From Pseudomonas brassicacearum (GTDB taxonomy: Bacteria; Pseudomonadota; Gammaproteobacteria; Pseudomonadales; Pseudomonadaceae), in assembly GCF_003732225.1 (NCBI RefSeq), contig NZ_MOBJ01000003.1, forward strand, positions 367,167-431,166: a DNA stretch of 64,000 nucleotides. Direction: 5' to 3'. Within the stretch, counting starts at the first letter, position 1. Every line of letters begins with the position of its first letter. Positions 10,154-18,431 of this stretch are shown piece by piece. The position numbers and the translations under genes are program-made. The notes beneath the pieces were generated by a model. That model saw only the letters and a program-made list of their open reading frames with translations. It was not told the DNA's origin and did no database searches.

Positions 10154-10243
10154 TGTGGGAGCGAGCTTGCTCGCGATGAGGCCATCACAATCAACATTGA
10201 TGGTGACTTTAAGATAGCTATCGCGAGCAAGCTCGCTCCCACA
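10154..10243. repeat. REPIN, family A (forward...reverse, 42-nt spacer), phaD-phaF gap
   Basis: Forward REP at 10154-10177 and reverse REP at 10220-10243, separated by 42 bases containing a 'caacattgatg' block shared with other copies. It lies in the convergent gap between phaD and phaF and begins four bases after the phaD stop. Confidence 0.92.
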
Positions 10244-10280
10244 TGGTCTCTGTGGTGTTTTCTGGAATGTACTCCAAAAC

Positions 10281-10314
10281 AAAAACGCCCGACCTTCGCA
10301 GGCCGGGCGTTTTT
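10281..10314. terminator. Bidirectional rho-independent terminator between phaD and phaF
   Basis: A GC-rich hairpin (ACGCCCG ... CGGGCGT, loop around TTCG) flanked by AAAAA on the left and TTTTT on the right. It can therefore end transcription of both phaC1-Z-C2-D (plus strand) and phaIF (minus strand). Confidence 0.9.
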
Positions 10315-10330
10315 GCGTGCCCTGGGTTAA

Positions 10331-11104
10331 TCAGGACTGACTGGTTGGCGCCGATGGGACTGGCGTTACAGTCGGGGTCACAGCAGGGGTTGGCGCCGCG
10401 GCGGAGTTCGCCGAGCTGACCGGTGCTGCCGGTTTGGCGGCGGCCACTGCGGGTTTCGGTGCGGCAGCTTTCGGGGCTGCAGGTTTCTTGGCTACCGGCT
10501 TCTTCGCAGCAGCAGGCTTGGCGGCGGCTTTTGCAGCAGCCGGTTTGGCTGCCGCGGTTTTCGCTGCTGGCTTGGCTGGCGCTTTAGCCGCTGGTTTGGC
10601 AGCCGGTTTAGCGGCAGCTTTGACCAGTGGTTTGGCGGCAGTTTTAGCAGCAGGTTTGGCTGCTGCGGTTTTAGCCGCAACAGGCGCAACCTTGGCACCG
10701 GTGAGTTTTTCGATTTGCTTGGTCAGGGTATCGACCTTGCTGTGCAGCGCTTTGACTTCATTGCGGCTTGGCACGCCAAGACGCGAAATGGCGCTGTTCA
10801 GGCGCTTGTCGAAAGCCCCTTCCAGTTCGTCCCACTTGCCCAGCGCGCGATCTTTGACACCGCTGATACGCGACCTGGCCGATTGAGCGGAGTCTTTGGC
10901 AGCGTCGACTGTTTTGCCGACAGCGCTCTTGGTGAGCTTCTCGGCTTTCTCGCCATCCTTAACCAATGACTCGAAGAGTTTGCTGCCGTCAGTGTCGATC
11001 TTCGAGTACACGCCTAAACCAGCAAGCCAGATTTTGCGGGAGTAGTCTTCAACTTTCCCAATCCACGAGCTGCCTTCTTTCTCGGTGTTCTTTTTACCAG
11101 CCAT
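10331..11104 (-). CDS. phaF: PHA granule-associated phasin/histone-like protein PhaF
   Basis: A 257-residue bifunctional phasin. The N-terminal part (about 1-125) is the phasin domain with a coiled-coil stretch (VGKTVDAAKDSAQSARS; NEVKALHSKVDTLTKQIEKL) that binds the PHA granule. It shares KIWLAGLGVYSK with PhaI. The C-terminal half (about 140-235) is an Ala/Lys/Pro low-complexity tail of AAKPAAK-type repeats resembling histone H1, which in P. putida binds DNA and helps segregate granules at division. The very end (about 236-257) is Ser/Thr/Pro/Val-rich. It is transcribed with phaI, which ends 10 bases upstream, and terminates at the hairpin shared with phaD. Repeat length varies between strains, so minor indels here would not be surprising. 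Confidence 0.96.
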   Translation of the reverse strand: MAGKKNTEKEGSSWIGKVEDYSRKIWLAGLGVYSKIDTDGSKLFESLVKDGEKAEKLTKSAVGKTVDAAKDSAQSARSRISGVKDRALGKWDELEGAFDKRLNSAISRLGVPSRNEVKALHSKVDTLTKQIEKLTGAKVAPVAAKTAAAKPAAKTAAKPLVKAAAKPAAKPAAKAPAKPAAKTAAAKPAAAKAAAKPAAAKKPVAKKPAAPKAAAPKPAVAAAKPAAPVSSANSAAAPTPAVTPTVTPVPSAPTSQS

Positions 11105-11114
11105 CCCGTTCTCC

Positions 11115-11537
11115 TTAAGATTTACGCGCGACGCGTTCGAGCAATGCCGTCAGCTCATCGAGCTTAGCAGAGAGTGTCTCAACGTCATGTTTAGACGGAA
11201 TGCCGATACGATTCAAGGCACTTGCGACACGCGTGTCGAAAGCTTTCTCGACCTTGTCGAGTTGAGCTTCGACTTTGTCTTTGAAAGTACTGACTTCGCT
11301 CTTGGCTTCATCAATCTCGGCATTGGCCGCTTCAAGCTTCTCGACAACTACCTTTTTGCCTTTCTTTTCAACAGTTTGACCAGCCTTGATCAACTCCTGA
11401 AAGTACTCGCTGCCTTCTTGACCGACCTTGGTGTAGGCACCCAGGCCTGCCAGCCAGATCTTGCGGGCATAGGATTTCACTTCGCTCACCGCAGTCGGCT
11501 GAACGTCAGTTTTTTTCTTCAAAGTAACTTTGGCCAT
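11115..11537 (-). CDS. phaI: PHA granule-associated phasin PhaI
   Basis: A 140-residue phasin that coats mcl-PHA granules and stabilises the polymer-cytoplasm interface. It contains SYARKIWLAGLGAYTKVGQEG near the N-terminus, paralogous to PhaF, followed by a long amphipathic and coiled-coil region (KKVVVEKLEAANAEIDEAKS) and the C-terminal leucine-rich segment SAKLDELTALLERVA. It lacks the histone-like tail of PhaF. The start is the ATG at 11537 (MAKVTLKKKTDV), preceded by GAGGTG; the frame is open 14 codons further upstream but without a good ribosome-binding site. It heads the phaIF operon, divergent from the cluster's promoter side and convergent with phaD. Confidence 0.95.
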   Translation of the reverse strand: MAKVTLKKKTDVQPTAVSEVKSYARKIWLAGLGAYTKVGQEGSEYFQELIKAGQTVEKKGKKVVVEKLEAANAEIDEAKSEVSTFKDKVEAQLDKVEKAFDTRVASALNRIGIPSKHDVETLSAKLDELTALLERVARKS

Positions 11538-11666
11538 GGTGCACCTCACGCGCAGAAGGTTTGAGGAACTGCCCGTCAAGCGTCGGGCTCAGGCACAAAG
11601 TAGTGAGAAAAATTAGAAACGGCACCCTAACAACTGACACAAAAAACGCGGATGACGCAGTACCAC

Positions 11667-11756
11667 TGTGGGAGCGAGCTTGCTCGCGATAGCTGTTCAT
11701 CATTCGACATTGATGCTGACTGACACTCCGCCATCGCGAGCAAGCTCGCTCCCACA
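11667..11756. repeat. REPIN, family A (forward...reverse, 42-nt spacer), upstream of phaI
   Basis: Forward REP at 11667-11690 and reverse REP at 11733-11756, 90 bases. It separates the phaI promoter region (11538-11666) from the next minus-strand gene, so that gene's stop is 13 bases to the right of the repeat. Confidence 0.92.
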
Positions 11757-11769
11757 TGAAAAGCGCAAA

Positions 11770-12045
11770 TCAGACCAATGCCTTATCGAGGGCTCTTTCG
11801 ATTTCCGACTTGATGGTGCCACTCATTGCCGACATCAACAGACCGAGTTCGACATCGATCCTGATCGAGGTGTCGCCCACATACACCGCACCTTTGACCC
11901 CGGAACGTTTGAGGTTCAGGGTGTCGCCCGACCACTGAGGTTCCAGGCCATATTGCACCGCCAGTTTTTCTGCCAGTTTGTCAGCCTTCTCGCGGGCTGC
12001 TTCCTTACCCAGGCCATGGGTACGTTCAACACTGATATGGGCCAC
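11770..12045 (-). CDS. Polyhydroxyalkanoic acid system family protein (PHA_gran_rgn)
   Basis: A 91-residue protein matching the small family annotated as putative polyhydroxyalkanoic acid system protein (PHA_gran_rgn). Features seen: [21 protein letters not shown], an amphipathic helix; [20 protein letters not shown], a beta hairpin-like stretch; [20 protein letters not shown]; and a terminal helix [13 protein letters not shown]. The fold resembles small polyketide-cyclase/SRPBCC-like or ribosome-associated proteins, but the biochemical role is unknown. Its position, upstream of phaI in the same orientation and next to the PHA operon, is the main evidence for a PHA role. It has its own start at 12045 with CAGGAGTCATTC upstream. 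Confidence 0.82.
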   Translation of the reverse strand: MAHISVERTHGLGKEAAREKADKLAEKLAVQYGLEPQWSGDTLNLKRSGVKGAVYVGDTSIRIDVELGLLMSAMSGTIKSEIERALDKALV

Positions 12046-12200
12046 TGAATGACTCCTGCTTTATCGGGATGTGCCTCAAACATTCTGACCCCTGCTGCGT
12101 CAAAACGTCCGGGCGATTGCCTATCTTACCTTCAGCCTTGCCAAGACAAAGCATGCCTGCGGGATTAGAATGTCGCGCATTCTCTTTTGGTGACAGCGAT

Positions 12201-12971
12201 ATGACTGATCAGCGCAAAGGCAGCGATGCCGAACCCACCACTCACTTCGGCTTCAAAAACGTTCCGGAAAGCCAGAAAGCGGAAAAAGTCGCTGAGGTTT
12301 TCCACTCGGTAGCCGCCAAATACGACTTGATGAACGACCTCCTGTCGGGCGGCATGCACCGTCTGTGGAAGCGTTTCGCGATCGAACTGTCCGGCGTTCG
12401 CACCGGTAACCGAGTGCTCGACATCGCCGGCGGCACTGGCGACCTGACCAGAAAATTCTCGCACCTGGTAGGCCCGACCGGTCAGGTGGTGCTCGCCGAC
12501 ATCAACGAATCCATGCTCAAGGTCGGTCGTGACCGCCTGCTGGATCTGGGTGTGGCCGGCAACGTCGAGTTCGTTCAGGCCGACGCTGAAAAGCTGCCGT
12601 TCCCGGACAACCACTTCGACTGCGTGACCATCGCGTTCGGTCTGCGCAACGTTACCCACAAGGAAGACGCCCTGCGCTCCATGCTGCGGGTACTCAAGCC
12701 GGGCGGTCGTTTGCTGGTGCTGGAGTTCTCCAAGCCGACCAACGCGCTGATGTCCAAGGCCTACGATGCCTACTCGTTCGCCTTCATGCCGTTGATGGGC
12801 AAGTTGATCACCAATGACTCGGAAAGCTATCGCTACCTGGCCGAATCGATCCGCATGCACCCGAACCAGGAAACCCTGAAGTCGATGATGGTTGAAGCCG
12901 GTTTCGACCGCGTGACCTACCACAACATGACCGCAGGCATCGTCGCCCTGCACCGTGGCATCAAGCCCTGA
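12201..12971 (+). CDS. ubiE: Ubiquinone/menaquinone biosynthesis C-methyltransferase UbiE
   Basis: SAM-dependent C-methyltransferase acting on 2-polyprenyl-6-methoxy-1,4-benzoquinol in ubiquinone synthesis. It has 256 residues. Rossmann methyltransferase motif I is [15 protein letters not shown] at about 72-86. Family signatures [18 protein letters not shown] (about 41-58) and [14 protein letters not shown] (about 160-175) are present. The start is the ATG at 12201 ([20 protein letters not shown]), the family's normal N-terminus; upstream in-frame codons back to 12069 lack a ribosome-binding site. The stop overlaps the ubiJ start by one base, and ubiE-ubiJ-ubiB is the conserved order. Confidence 0.97.
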   Translation: MTDQRKGSDAEPTTHFGFKNVPESQKAEKVAEVFHSVAAKYDLMNDLLSGGMHRLWKRFAIELSGVRTGNRVLDIAGGTGDLTRKFSHLVGPTGQVVLADINESMLKVGRDRLLDLGVAGNVEFVQADAEKLPFPDNHFDCVTIAFGLRNVTHKEDALRSMLRVLKPGGRLLVLEFSKPTNALMSKAYDAYSFAFMPLMGKLITNDSESYRYLAESIRMHPNQETLKSMMVEAGFDRVTYHNMTAGIVALHRGIKP

Positions 12972-13594
12972 TGTTGCTCGCAGGCCTGCTCGCCAGTGTC
13001 GAACTCGGCCTCAACCGGGTACTGCGACTCGACAGCACGGCGCTGCCGCGCCTGGCGCATTTGAACGGCAAGGTGATTGCCGTCGATTGCCGCAGCCCGG
13101 CGTTGCAGATGTTCATTCTGCCCAGCGACGAAGGCCTGATGCTGGCGGCGCACTGGGCCGCGGATGCCGATTGCACCTTACGTGCGCCGGCATCGAGCCT
13201 GCTTGCGCTTGCCGTAAGCAACGACAAACCGTCGGTCCTGCATGGCCCTGAAGTTGAACTCGACGGCGACAGCGGCGTGCTGCTGGCGCTGGCGTCAGTC
13301 CTTCAGGACCTGGAGCTGGACTGGGAATACGAACTCTCGCGCTGGCTCGGCCCGGTCGCCACGCAATTGCTTGGCGGTCACTTGCGTAGCCGCGCACGCT
13401 GGTATCAACAAGGTTTCGCCAGCCTGAACCAGAATCTTGCCGAATACCTCGCCGAAGAATCGCGCGCCCTCGTCGGCCAGCACGAAGCCGAAGCGCGGTT
13501 TAGTGAACTGGACCAGATCAAACTCGATCTGGAACGTCTTGAGGCGCGCTTCGAGCGTCTTTCCCGATCCCTTGATTCAAGCGATAACGCATGA
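12971..13594 (+). CDS. ubiJ: Ubiquinone biosynthesis accessory factor UbiJ (SCP2 domain)
   Basis: A 207-residue accessory factor required for aerobic ubiquinone synthesis; with UbiK it forms part of the soluble Ubi complex and binds lipid intermediates. The N-terminal SCP2-like domain (about 15-115) has the pattern [22 protein letters not shown] ... [26 protein letters not shown]. The C-terminus (about 165-200) is a predicted coiled coil ([20 protein letters not shown]). It overlaps ubiE by one base and ubiB by four (ATGA), strongly suggesting translational coupling. Older annotations called this family DUF1282-like or 'SCP2 domain protein' (yigP in E. coli). Confidence 0.93.
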   Translation: MLLAGLLASVELGLNRVLRLDSTALPRLAHLNGKVIAVDCRSPALQMFILPSDEGLMLAAHWAADADCTLRAPASSLLALAVSNDKPSVLHGPEVELDGDSGVLLALASVLQDLELDWEYELSRWLGPVATQLLGGHLRSRARWYQQGFASLNQNLAEYLAEESRALVGQHEAEARFSELDQIKLDLERLEARFERLSRSLDSSDNA

Positions 13595-15195
13595 AGCTGC
13601 TTGCCGTCCGCCGTTTGTTGCGCATCCAGCGCGTCGTGATCCGCTACCGCCTCGATGACCTGCTGTTCGCCCTGCCACTGCCGTGGTTCCTGCTGACACT
13701 GCGTTATGCGCTGCCGTGGCGCTGGTTCCCGCGTAAAACCCTGGACCTGAGCCGGGGCGCGCGTTTGCGGCTGGCCTTGCAGGACCTGGGGCCGATTTTC
13801 ATCAAGTTCGGGCAGATTCTTTCCACCCGCCGCGACTTGCTGCCCGAAGACATCGCCGATGAGCTGATGCTGTTGCAGGACCGTGTGCCGCCGTTTGACT
13901 CGCAAGTAGCGGTCAAGCTGATCGAAGAACAGCTGGGCAAGAAGATCAGCGATGTGTTCAGCCGATTCGACATCGAACCGCTGGCCTCGGCTTCAGTGGC
14001 GCAGGTCCATGCGGCACAGCTCAAAAGCGGCGAAGAAGTGGTGGTCAAGGTCATCCGCCCAGGGCTCAAGCCGGTCATCGCGCAAGACCTGGCCTGGCTG
14101 TTCATCCTCGCCCGCGCGGCGGAAAAACTTTCTGCCGATGCGCGCCTGCTGCACCCGGTGGACGTGGTCAGCGACTACGAAAAGACCATCTTCGACGAAC
14201 TCGACCTGCTACGCGAAGCGGCTAACGCCAGCCAGCTGAGACGCAACTTCGACGGCTCGCCGTTGCTGTACGTGCCACAGGTCTACTGGGACTGGTGCCG
14301 GCCAAAAGTGTTGGTAATGGAGCGTATCTACGGGATTCAGGTCACGGACCTGGCAACCCTCGCCGACCAGCGCACCGACATGAAAATGCTCGCTGAACGT
14401 GGCGTGGAGATCTTCTTCACCCAGGTGTTCCGCGACAGTTTCTTCCACGCCGACATGCACCCCGGCAACATCTTCGTCAGCACCGTGCAGCCGTGGAGCC
14501 CGCAGTACATTGCGATCGACTGCGGGATCGTCGGCAGCCTGACACCTGAAGACCAGGATTATCTGGCACGCAACCTGTTTGCGTTTTTCAAACGCGACTA
14601 CCGTCGCGTGGCTCAGTTGCACATCGATTCGGGCTGGGTGCCAGCGGAGACCAAACTCAACGAATTCGAAGCGGCAATCCGTACGGTGTGCGAGCCGATC
14701 TTCGAAAAACCGTTAAAAGATATTTCCTTCGGTCAGGTGCTGATGCGCCTGTTCCAGACCGCGCGACGCTTCAACATGGAAGTGCAGCCGCAGCTGGTGC
14801 TGCTGCAAAAAACCCTGCTCAACATCGAAGGCCTGGGTCGTCAGCTGTACCCGGACCTCGACCTGTGGAACACCGCGCAACCGTTCCTCGAACGCTGGAT
14901 GCGCGACCGTGTCAGCCCGAAAACCTTGCTGGGCAACCTGCACAATCAGGTCGAACAATTGCCGCACCTGGCCAACATGACCCGCGACCTGCTCGAGCGC
15001 ATGTCACAGCCCCACGTCGTAAATCCACCAGCGGCCTGGCACCGCCGTTCGGACGACTGGTTCCTGCGCCTGCTCGGCACCGCGCATCTGGCGGGCGGCG
15101 CGATCCTGCTGGCCGGCGGCCCTTTGGACGGGCTCGGCCATTGGCCCGGCGCAATCATGGTGGCCGTAGGCTTGTATCTGATCGTTCGACGATAG
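13591..15195 (+). CDS. ubiB: Ubiquinone biosynthesis regulatory ATPase/kinase-like UbiB
   Basis: Atypical protein kinase-like (ADCK/ABC1/COQ8 family) ATPase required for ubiquinone synthesis. It has 534 residues. The KxGQ signature appears as [19 protein letters not shown] at about 68-86, the Ala-rich nucleotide loop as [12 protein letters not shown] at about 131-142, and the VVKVIRP lysine strand at about 151. The catalytic-loop and metal region is [12 protein letters not shown], followed by IAIDCGIVG (DFG-like). Two hydrophobic segments at the extreme C-terminus (about 490-532) anchor it to the inner membrane. It starts inside the ubiJ stop (ATGA), so it belongs to the ubiEJB operon. The next genes, hisIE, follow after 81 bases. 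Confidence 0.96.
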   Translation: MKLLAVRRLLRIQRVVIRYRLDDLLFALPLPWFLLTLRYALPWRWFPRKTLDLSRGARLRLALQDLGPIFIKFGQILSTRRDLLPEDIADELMLLQDRVPPFDSQVAVKLIEEQLGKKISDVFSRFDIEPLASASVAQVHAAQLKSGEEVVVKVIRPGLKPVIAQDLAWLFILARAAEKLSADARLLHPVDVVSDYEKTIFDELDLLREAANASQLRRNFDGSPLLYVPQVYWDWCRPKVLVMERIYGIQVTDLATLADQRTDMKMLAERGVEIFFTQVFRDSFFHADMHPGNIFVSTVQPWSPQYIAIDCGIVGSLTPEDQDYLARNLFAFFKRDYRRVAQLHIDSGWVPAETKLNEFEAAIRTVCEPIFEKPLKDISFGQVLMRLFQTARRFNMEVQPQLVLLQKTLLNIEGLGRQLYPDLDLWNTAQPFLERWMRDRVSPKTLLGNLHNQVEQLPHLANMTRDLLERMSQPHVVNPPAAWHRRSDDWFLRLLGTAHLAGGAILLAGGPLDGLGHWPGAIMVAVGLYLIVRR

Positions 15196-15276
15196 CCAGT
15201 TGCGCCGCGCACTGGCACACTGTTTCAACGCCAGGGCTCCACTACTGAAGTGTCGAGCCCACTGTCGGAGTCGAAG

Positions 15277-15675
15277 ATGAAAGATTGGCTGGACGAGATC
15301 AAATGGGACAGCGACGGCCTGGTGCCGGCGATCGCCCAGGATCACAAAACCGGGCGCGTGCTGATGATGGCCTGGATGAACCGCGAAGCGCTGGAACTGA
15401 CCGCCGCCGAGAATCGCGCAATCTATTGGTCACGCTCGCGCGGCAAACTGTGGCGCAAGGGCGAAGAGTCCGGGCATGTACAAACCCTGCATGAGATGCG
15501 CCTGGACTGTGACGCCGACGTGATCATTCTGATGGTCGAGCAAATCGGCGACATCGCCTGTCATACCGGCCGTCAAAGCTGCTTCTACCGCGTCTATGAG
15601 AACGGCGACTGGAAAACCGTCGACCCGGTCTTGAAAGACCCGCACGCCATCTATTCGGACCACAAACATGACTGA
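15277..15675 (+). CDS. hisI: Phosphoribosyl-AMP cyclohydrolase HisI
   Basis: Third step of histidine biosynthesis: hydrolytic opening of the purine ring of phosphoribosyl-AMP. It has 132 residues. The core motif [26 protein letters not shown] is followed by the zinc and magnesium ligand region: [12 protein letters not shown] with its Asp cluster, then [11 protein letters not shown] with conserved cysteines. The start is taken as the ATG at 15277 ([15 protein letters not shown]), preceded by GGAG (15267-15270); a GTG at 15250 would add nine residues not typical of the family. Its 3' end overlaps hisE by eight bases. In pseudomonads HisI and HisE are separate proteins, unlike the fused enterobacterial HisI. 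Confidence 0.95.
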   Translation: MKDWLDEIKWDSDGLVPAIAQDHKTGRVLMMAWMNREALELTAAENRAIYWSRSRGKLWRKGEESGHVQTLHEMRLDCDADVIILMVEQIGDIACHTGRQSCFYRVYENGDWKTVDPVLKDPHAIYSDHKHD

Positions 15676-16000
15676 CACCTTGACCCGTCTGGCCCAAGTA
15701 CTGGAAGAGCGTAAAGGCGCTGCCGCCGACAGCTCCTATGTCGCCAGCCTTTACCACAAGGGCTTGAACAAGATTCTGGAAAAGGTCGGCGAAGAGTCGG
15801 TCGAGACCATCATTGCCGCCAAAGACGCCGCCATCAGCGGAGATTGCAGTGATGTAATCTACGAAACCGCTGACTTGTGGTTCCATAGTATGGTCATGCT
15901 CGCCCAACTGGGGCAGCATCCGCAGGCAGTGCTCGATGAACTGGACCGCCGCTTCGGCCTGTCCGGACACGTCGAGAAAGCCTCGCGCCCGACCGCTTGA
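15668..16000 (+). CDS. hisE: Phosphoribosyl-ATP pyrophosphatase HisE
   Basis: Second step of histidine biosynthesis, hydrolysing phosphoribosyl-ATP to phosphoribosyl-AMP and pyrophosphate. It has 110 residues and the all-alpha MazG-like fold. Signature residues are in [19 protein letters not shown] (EExxE metal site) and [17 protein letters not shown] (ExxD). It overlaps hisI by eight bases, so the two enzymes are coupled in order of translation though not of reaction. tatA follows 25 bases downstream. This his pair sits about 20 kb from the hut catabolic genes, but the two pathways are independent. Confidence 0.96.
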   Translation: MTDTLTRLAQVLEERKGAAADSSYVASLYHKGLNKILEKVGEESVETIIAAKDAAISGDCSDVIYETADLWFHSMVMLAQLGQHPQAVLDELDRRFGLSGHVEKASRPTA

Positions 16001-16025
16001 ATAACTATTAGAGAGGAACAGCAAC

Positions 16026-16307
16026 ATGGGCATTTTTGACTGGAAACACTGGATCGTCATCCTGATTGTCGTGGTACTGGTTTTCGGCACCAAGAAACTG
16101 AAAAACCTCGGCACTGACGTCGGCGAAACGATCAAGGGCTTTCGCAAAGCCATGAACGACGAAGAAAAGCCTGCCGAGCCGACAGTTCCGCCGACCGCCG
16201 CGCAGCCAGCGTCGCCGGTGCAGCCACAGGCCACGACACTGAACGAGCCGCACACCATTGACGTGCAGGCCCATAAAGTCGAAGAGCCGACCCGCAAAGA
16301 CTCGTGA
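16026..16307 (+). CDS. tatA: Sec-independent translocase subunit TatA
   Basis: Pore-forming component of the twin-arginine translocase in the inner membrane, which exports folded proteins. It has 93 residues. The N-terminal transmembrane helix is about residues 4-22 ([16 protein letters not shown]), followed by the hinge [24 protein letters not shown], the TatA/E amphipathic helix signature. The C-terminal 45 residues are Pro/Ala-rich and poorly conserved. AGAGAGGAACAG before the ATG contains a good ribosome-binding site. First gene of tatABC, each gene close to or overlapping the next. Confidence 0.96.
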   Translation: MGIFDWKHWIVILIVVVLVFGTKKLKNLGTDVGETIKGFRKAMNDEEKPAEPTVPPTAAQPASPVQPQATTLNEPHTIDVQAHKVEEPTRKDS

Positions 16308-16317
16308 GCACAGACCA

Positions 16318-16767
16318 ATGTTCGGTATCAGCTTCTCTGAACTGCTGCTCGTCGGCCTCGTTGCCCTGCTGGTGCTGGGCCCCGAGCGTCTGCCGGGTGC
16401 TGCGCGCACTGCCGGTCTGTGGATCGGACGCCTGAAGCGCAGCTTCAATGCGATCAAAACGGAAGTTGAACGTGAAATCGGTGCCGACGAGATTCGTCGA
16501 CAACTGCACAACGAGCACATTCTGTCGCTGGAGCAAGAGGCGCGCAAAATCCTCTCGCCAACCCAGCAACAGCCGACGCCGGTCGAAGCGGTGGCTGAGC
16601 AGACGATTCCCGCGCCTGCACCTGTTGCTGAAACTGCACCTGTTGTAACACCGGTTGAACCGCCTCCAGCGGTCGTTGTCGCCCCACCGGCAGCACCTGT
16701 TACTCCTGCGGCGGCAACCACTGCGCCAGCCCCCCACGATCCAACACTGCCGCCGCGAGCCCCATGA
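16318..16767 (+). CDS. tatB: Sec-independent translocase subunit TatB
   Basis: Receptor-complex partner of TatC in the twin-arginine pathway. It has 149 residues. The N-terminus [20 protein letters not shown] contains a conserved Glu at position 8 in the short transmembrane helix, followed by [22 protein letters not shown], the TatB hinge and amphipathic helix. A charged helical region (to about residue 80) gives way to a long Pro/Ala/Val low-complexity tail (about 83-149). The start at 16318 is the family start. It overlaps tatC by four bases (ATGA) and begins ten bases after the tatA stop. Confidence 0.95.
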   Translation: MFGISFSELLLVGLVALLVLGPERLPGAARTAGLWIGRLKRSFNAIKTEVEREIGADEIRRQLHNEHILSLEQEARKILSPTQQQPTPVEAVAEQTIPAPAPVAETAPVVTPVEPPPAVVVAPPAAPVTPAAATTAPAPHDPTLPPRAP

Positions 16768-17558
16768 GCGATATTCCAGAGAACGACCAGCACATGCCGC
16801 TGGTTTCGCACCTCACCGAGTTGCGCACTCGCCTGCTGCGCTGCGTCGCGGCGATCTTCCTGATCTTCGCCGGGCTGTTTGCTTTCACCCAGCAGATCTA
16901 CACCTTCGTCTCGATACCGCTGCGCCAGTACTTGCCGGCCGGCGCGACGATGATCGCCACCGACGTGTCCTCGCCGTTCCTGACGCCGTTGAAGTTGACC
17001 ATGATGGTCTCGCTGTTCCTGGCGATCCCGGTGATCCTGCATCAGATCTGGGGTTTCATCGCGCCGGGCCTGTACAAGCATGAGAAGCGCATCGCGGTGC
17101 CGCTGCTGGTCTCCAGCATTCTGCTGTTCTATACCGGCATGGCGTTCGCCTACTTTCTGGTGTTCCCGCTGATCTTCAAGTTCTTCGCCTCGGCCACTCC
17201 GGCGGGCGTGGAAATGATGACCGACATCACCAGTTACCTGGATTTCGTCATGACGCTGTTCTTCGCCTTCGGCGTGGCGTTCGAGATCCCGGTGGCCGTG
17301 GTGCTGCTGGTATGGATCGGCGTGGTCGACGTCAAATACCTGAAGAAGGTCCGTCCCTACGTGGTCATCGGCTGCTTCGTGGTCGGCATGATTCTGACCC
17401 CGCCGGACATCTTCTCGCAGACCCTGCTGGCCGTGCCGATGTGGCTGTTGTTCGAGATCGGCATCCTGTTTGGCAGCCTGGTCAGCAAACGCGAAAAACC
17501 GGCGGATGAGCAACCGGCAGACGATCACAACGACCAGCCGCCAGCGACTCAAGCGTGA
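16764..17558 (+). CDS. tatC: Sec-independent translocase subunit TatC
   Basis: Six-helix inner-membrane core of the Tat translocase; it recognises the twin-arginine signal peptide. It has 264 residues. The conserved N-terminal block [17 protein letters not shown] contains the Glu and Arg residues of the signal-peptide site. The [15 protein letters not shown] and [12 protein letters not shown] regions are family hallmarks, as is the periplasmic loop. The C-terminal cytoplasmic tail is charged ([15 protein letters not shown]). It overlaps both tatB (four bases) and rsmE (four bases), so rsmE is probably translated from the tat transcript. Confidence 0.97.
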   Translation: MSDIPENDQHMPLVSHLTELRTRLLRCVAAIFLIFAGLFAFTQQIYTFVSIPLRQYLPAGATMIATDVSSPFLTPLKLTMMVSLFLAIPVILHQIWGFIAPGLYKHEKRIAVPLLVSSILLFYTGMAFAYFLVFPLIFKFFASATPAGVEMMTDITSYLDFVMTLFFAFGVAFEIPVAVVLLVWIGVVDVKYLKKVRPYVVIGCFVVGMILTPPDIFSQTLLAVPMWLLFEIGILFGSLVSKREKPADEQPADDHNDQPPATQA

Positions 17559-18262
17559 ACCTGCTGCTCCTCGAAGAAGCCGATTTCATTGCGGCTGACC
17601 GGGTGATCCTGCGCGATCGCCGACTGACCCACATGCAGGAAGTGCATCGCTGTGAAATCGGCGACAGCATGCGGGTCGGGCGGATTGGCGGATTAATGGG
17701 CTCAGCCGAAGTGCTGCGCCTGGAAGCCACCGAAGCCGAACTGCACGTCACCCTCGACCAACCACCACCGGCCAAGCTGCCACTGACCCTGGTGCTGGCC
17801 CTGCCACGCCCAAAGATGCTGCGCAGAGTGTTCCAGACAGTGGCCGCCATGGGCGTGCCGCGAATCGTGCTGGTGAACAGTTATCGCGTCGAGAAGAGCT
17901 TCTGGCAGACCCCGTTCCTCGAACCCGAGGCGATTCGCGAGCAACTGATCCTCGGTCTGGAACAGGCCCGCGACAGCGTACTGCCAGAGATCGTCATCGA
18001 GAAACGCTTCAAGCCCTTCGTCGAAGACCGCCTGCCAGCCATCGCCGACGGCACCCTCGGGCTGATCGGCCACCCCGGCAACTATCCGCCCTGCCCCCGC
18101 GGGCTGGACGAACCGGTGACCCTGGCCATCGGCCCGGAAGGCGGCTGGATCCCCTACGAAATCGACCTGCTGACCAAGGCCGGCCTGCAACCGGTGCAGC
18201 TCGGCGACCGCATCCTGCGGGTCGAAACCGCCGTCACGGCCCTGCTTTCGCGCCTGTTCTAA
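17555..18262 (+). CDS. rsmE: 16S rRNA (uracil1498-N3)-methyltransferase RsmE
   Basis: SPOUT-class methyltransferase that methylates N3 of U1498 in 16S rRNA, in the decoding centre of the 30S subunit. It has 235 residues. The N-terminal PUA-like RNA-binding domain (about 1-72) includes [26 protein letters not shown]. The C-terminal trefoil-knot domain has the SAM-binding signature [17 protein letters not shown] and the final [17 protein letters not shown] knot. It starts inside the tatC stop codon region (GTG start, four-base overlap), unusual company for the tat genes but conserved in pseudomonads. A family B REP pair follows. Confidence 0.95.
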   Translation: MNLLLLEEADFIAADRVILRDRRLTHMQEVHRCEIGDSMRVGRIGGLMGSAEVLRLEATEAELHVTLDQPPPAKLPLTLVLALPRPKMLRRVFQTVAAMGVPRIVLVNSYRVEKSFWQTPFLEPEAIREQLILGLEQARDSVLPEIVIEKRFKPFVEDRLPAIADGTLGLIGHPGNYPPCPRGLDEPVTLAIGPEGGWIPYEIDLLTKAGLQPVQLGDRILRVETAVTALLSRLF

Positions 18263-18281
18263 GACCTCCCCGCCGCCCCCC

Positions 18282-18297
18282 CACGCGCGCGCGCGTA
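18282..18297. repeat. Alternating purine-pyrimidine (CG) tract
   Basis: Sixteen bases of strict alternation, CACGCGCGCGCGCGTA, abutting the left arm of the REP pair at 18295. Such tracts can adopt Z-DNA under negative supercoiling and are prone to slippage. It lies 20 bases beyond the rsmE stop. Confidence 0.7.
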
Positions 18298-18363
18298 GGA
18301 GCTGCCGCAGGCTGCGATCTTTTCAAATGAGATCAAAAGATCGCAGCCTTCGGCAGCTCCTAC
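18295..18363. repeat. REP family B doublet (forward...reverse)
   Basis: Forward REP with core AGCTGCCGCAGGCTGCGATC at 18295-18323 and its inverted copy at 18335-18363, with an 11-base spacer. It can form a very stable hairpin and may serve as the terminator or 3'-end stabiliser of the tatABC-rsmE transcript. Confidence 0.88.
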
Positions 18364-18431
18364 AGAAAGCCGCATACCGGCCGATATTCTCTCTATAAAT
18401 CCAATCAAAGTGGTCATAGGGAGTCCGCAGC

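Noticed and set aside
10434..10886. A 150-codon Ala-rich frame antisense to phaF
   Set aside because: It is simply the complement of the AAKP repeat tail of PhaF; the phasin reading is firmly supported.
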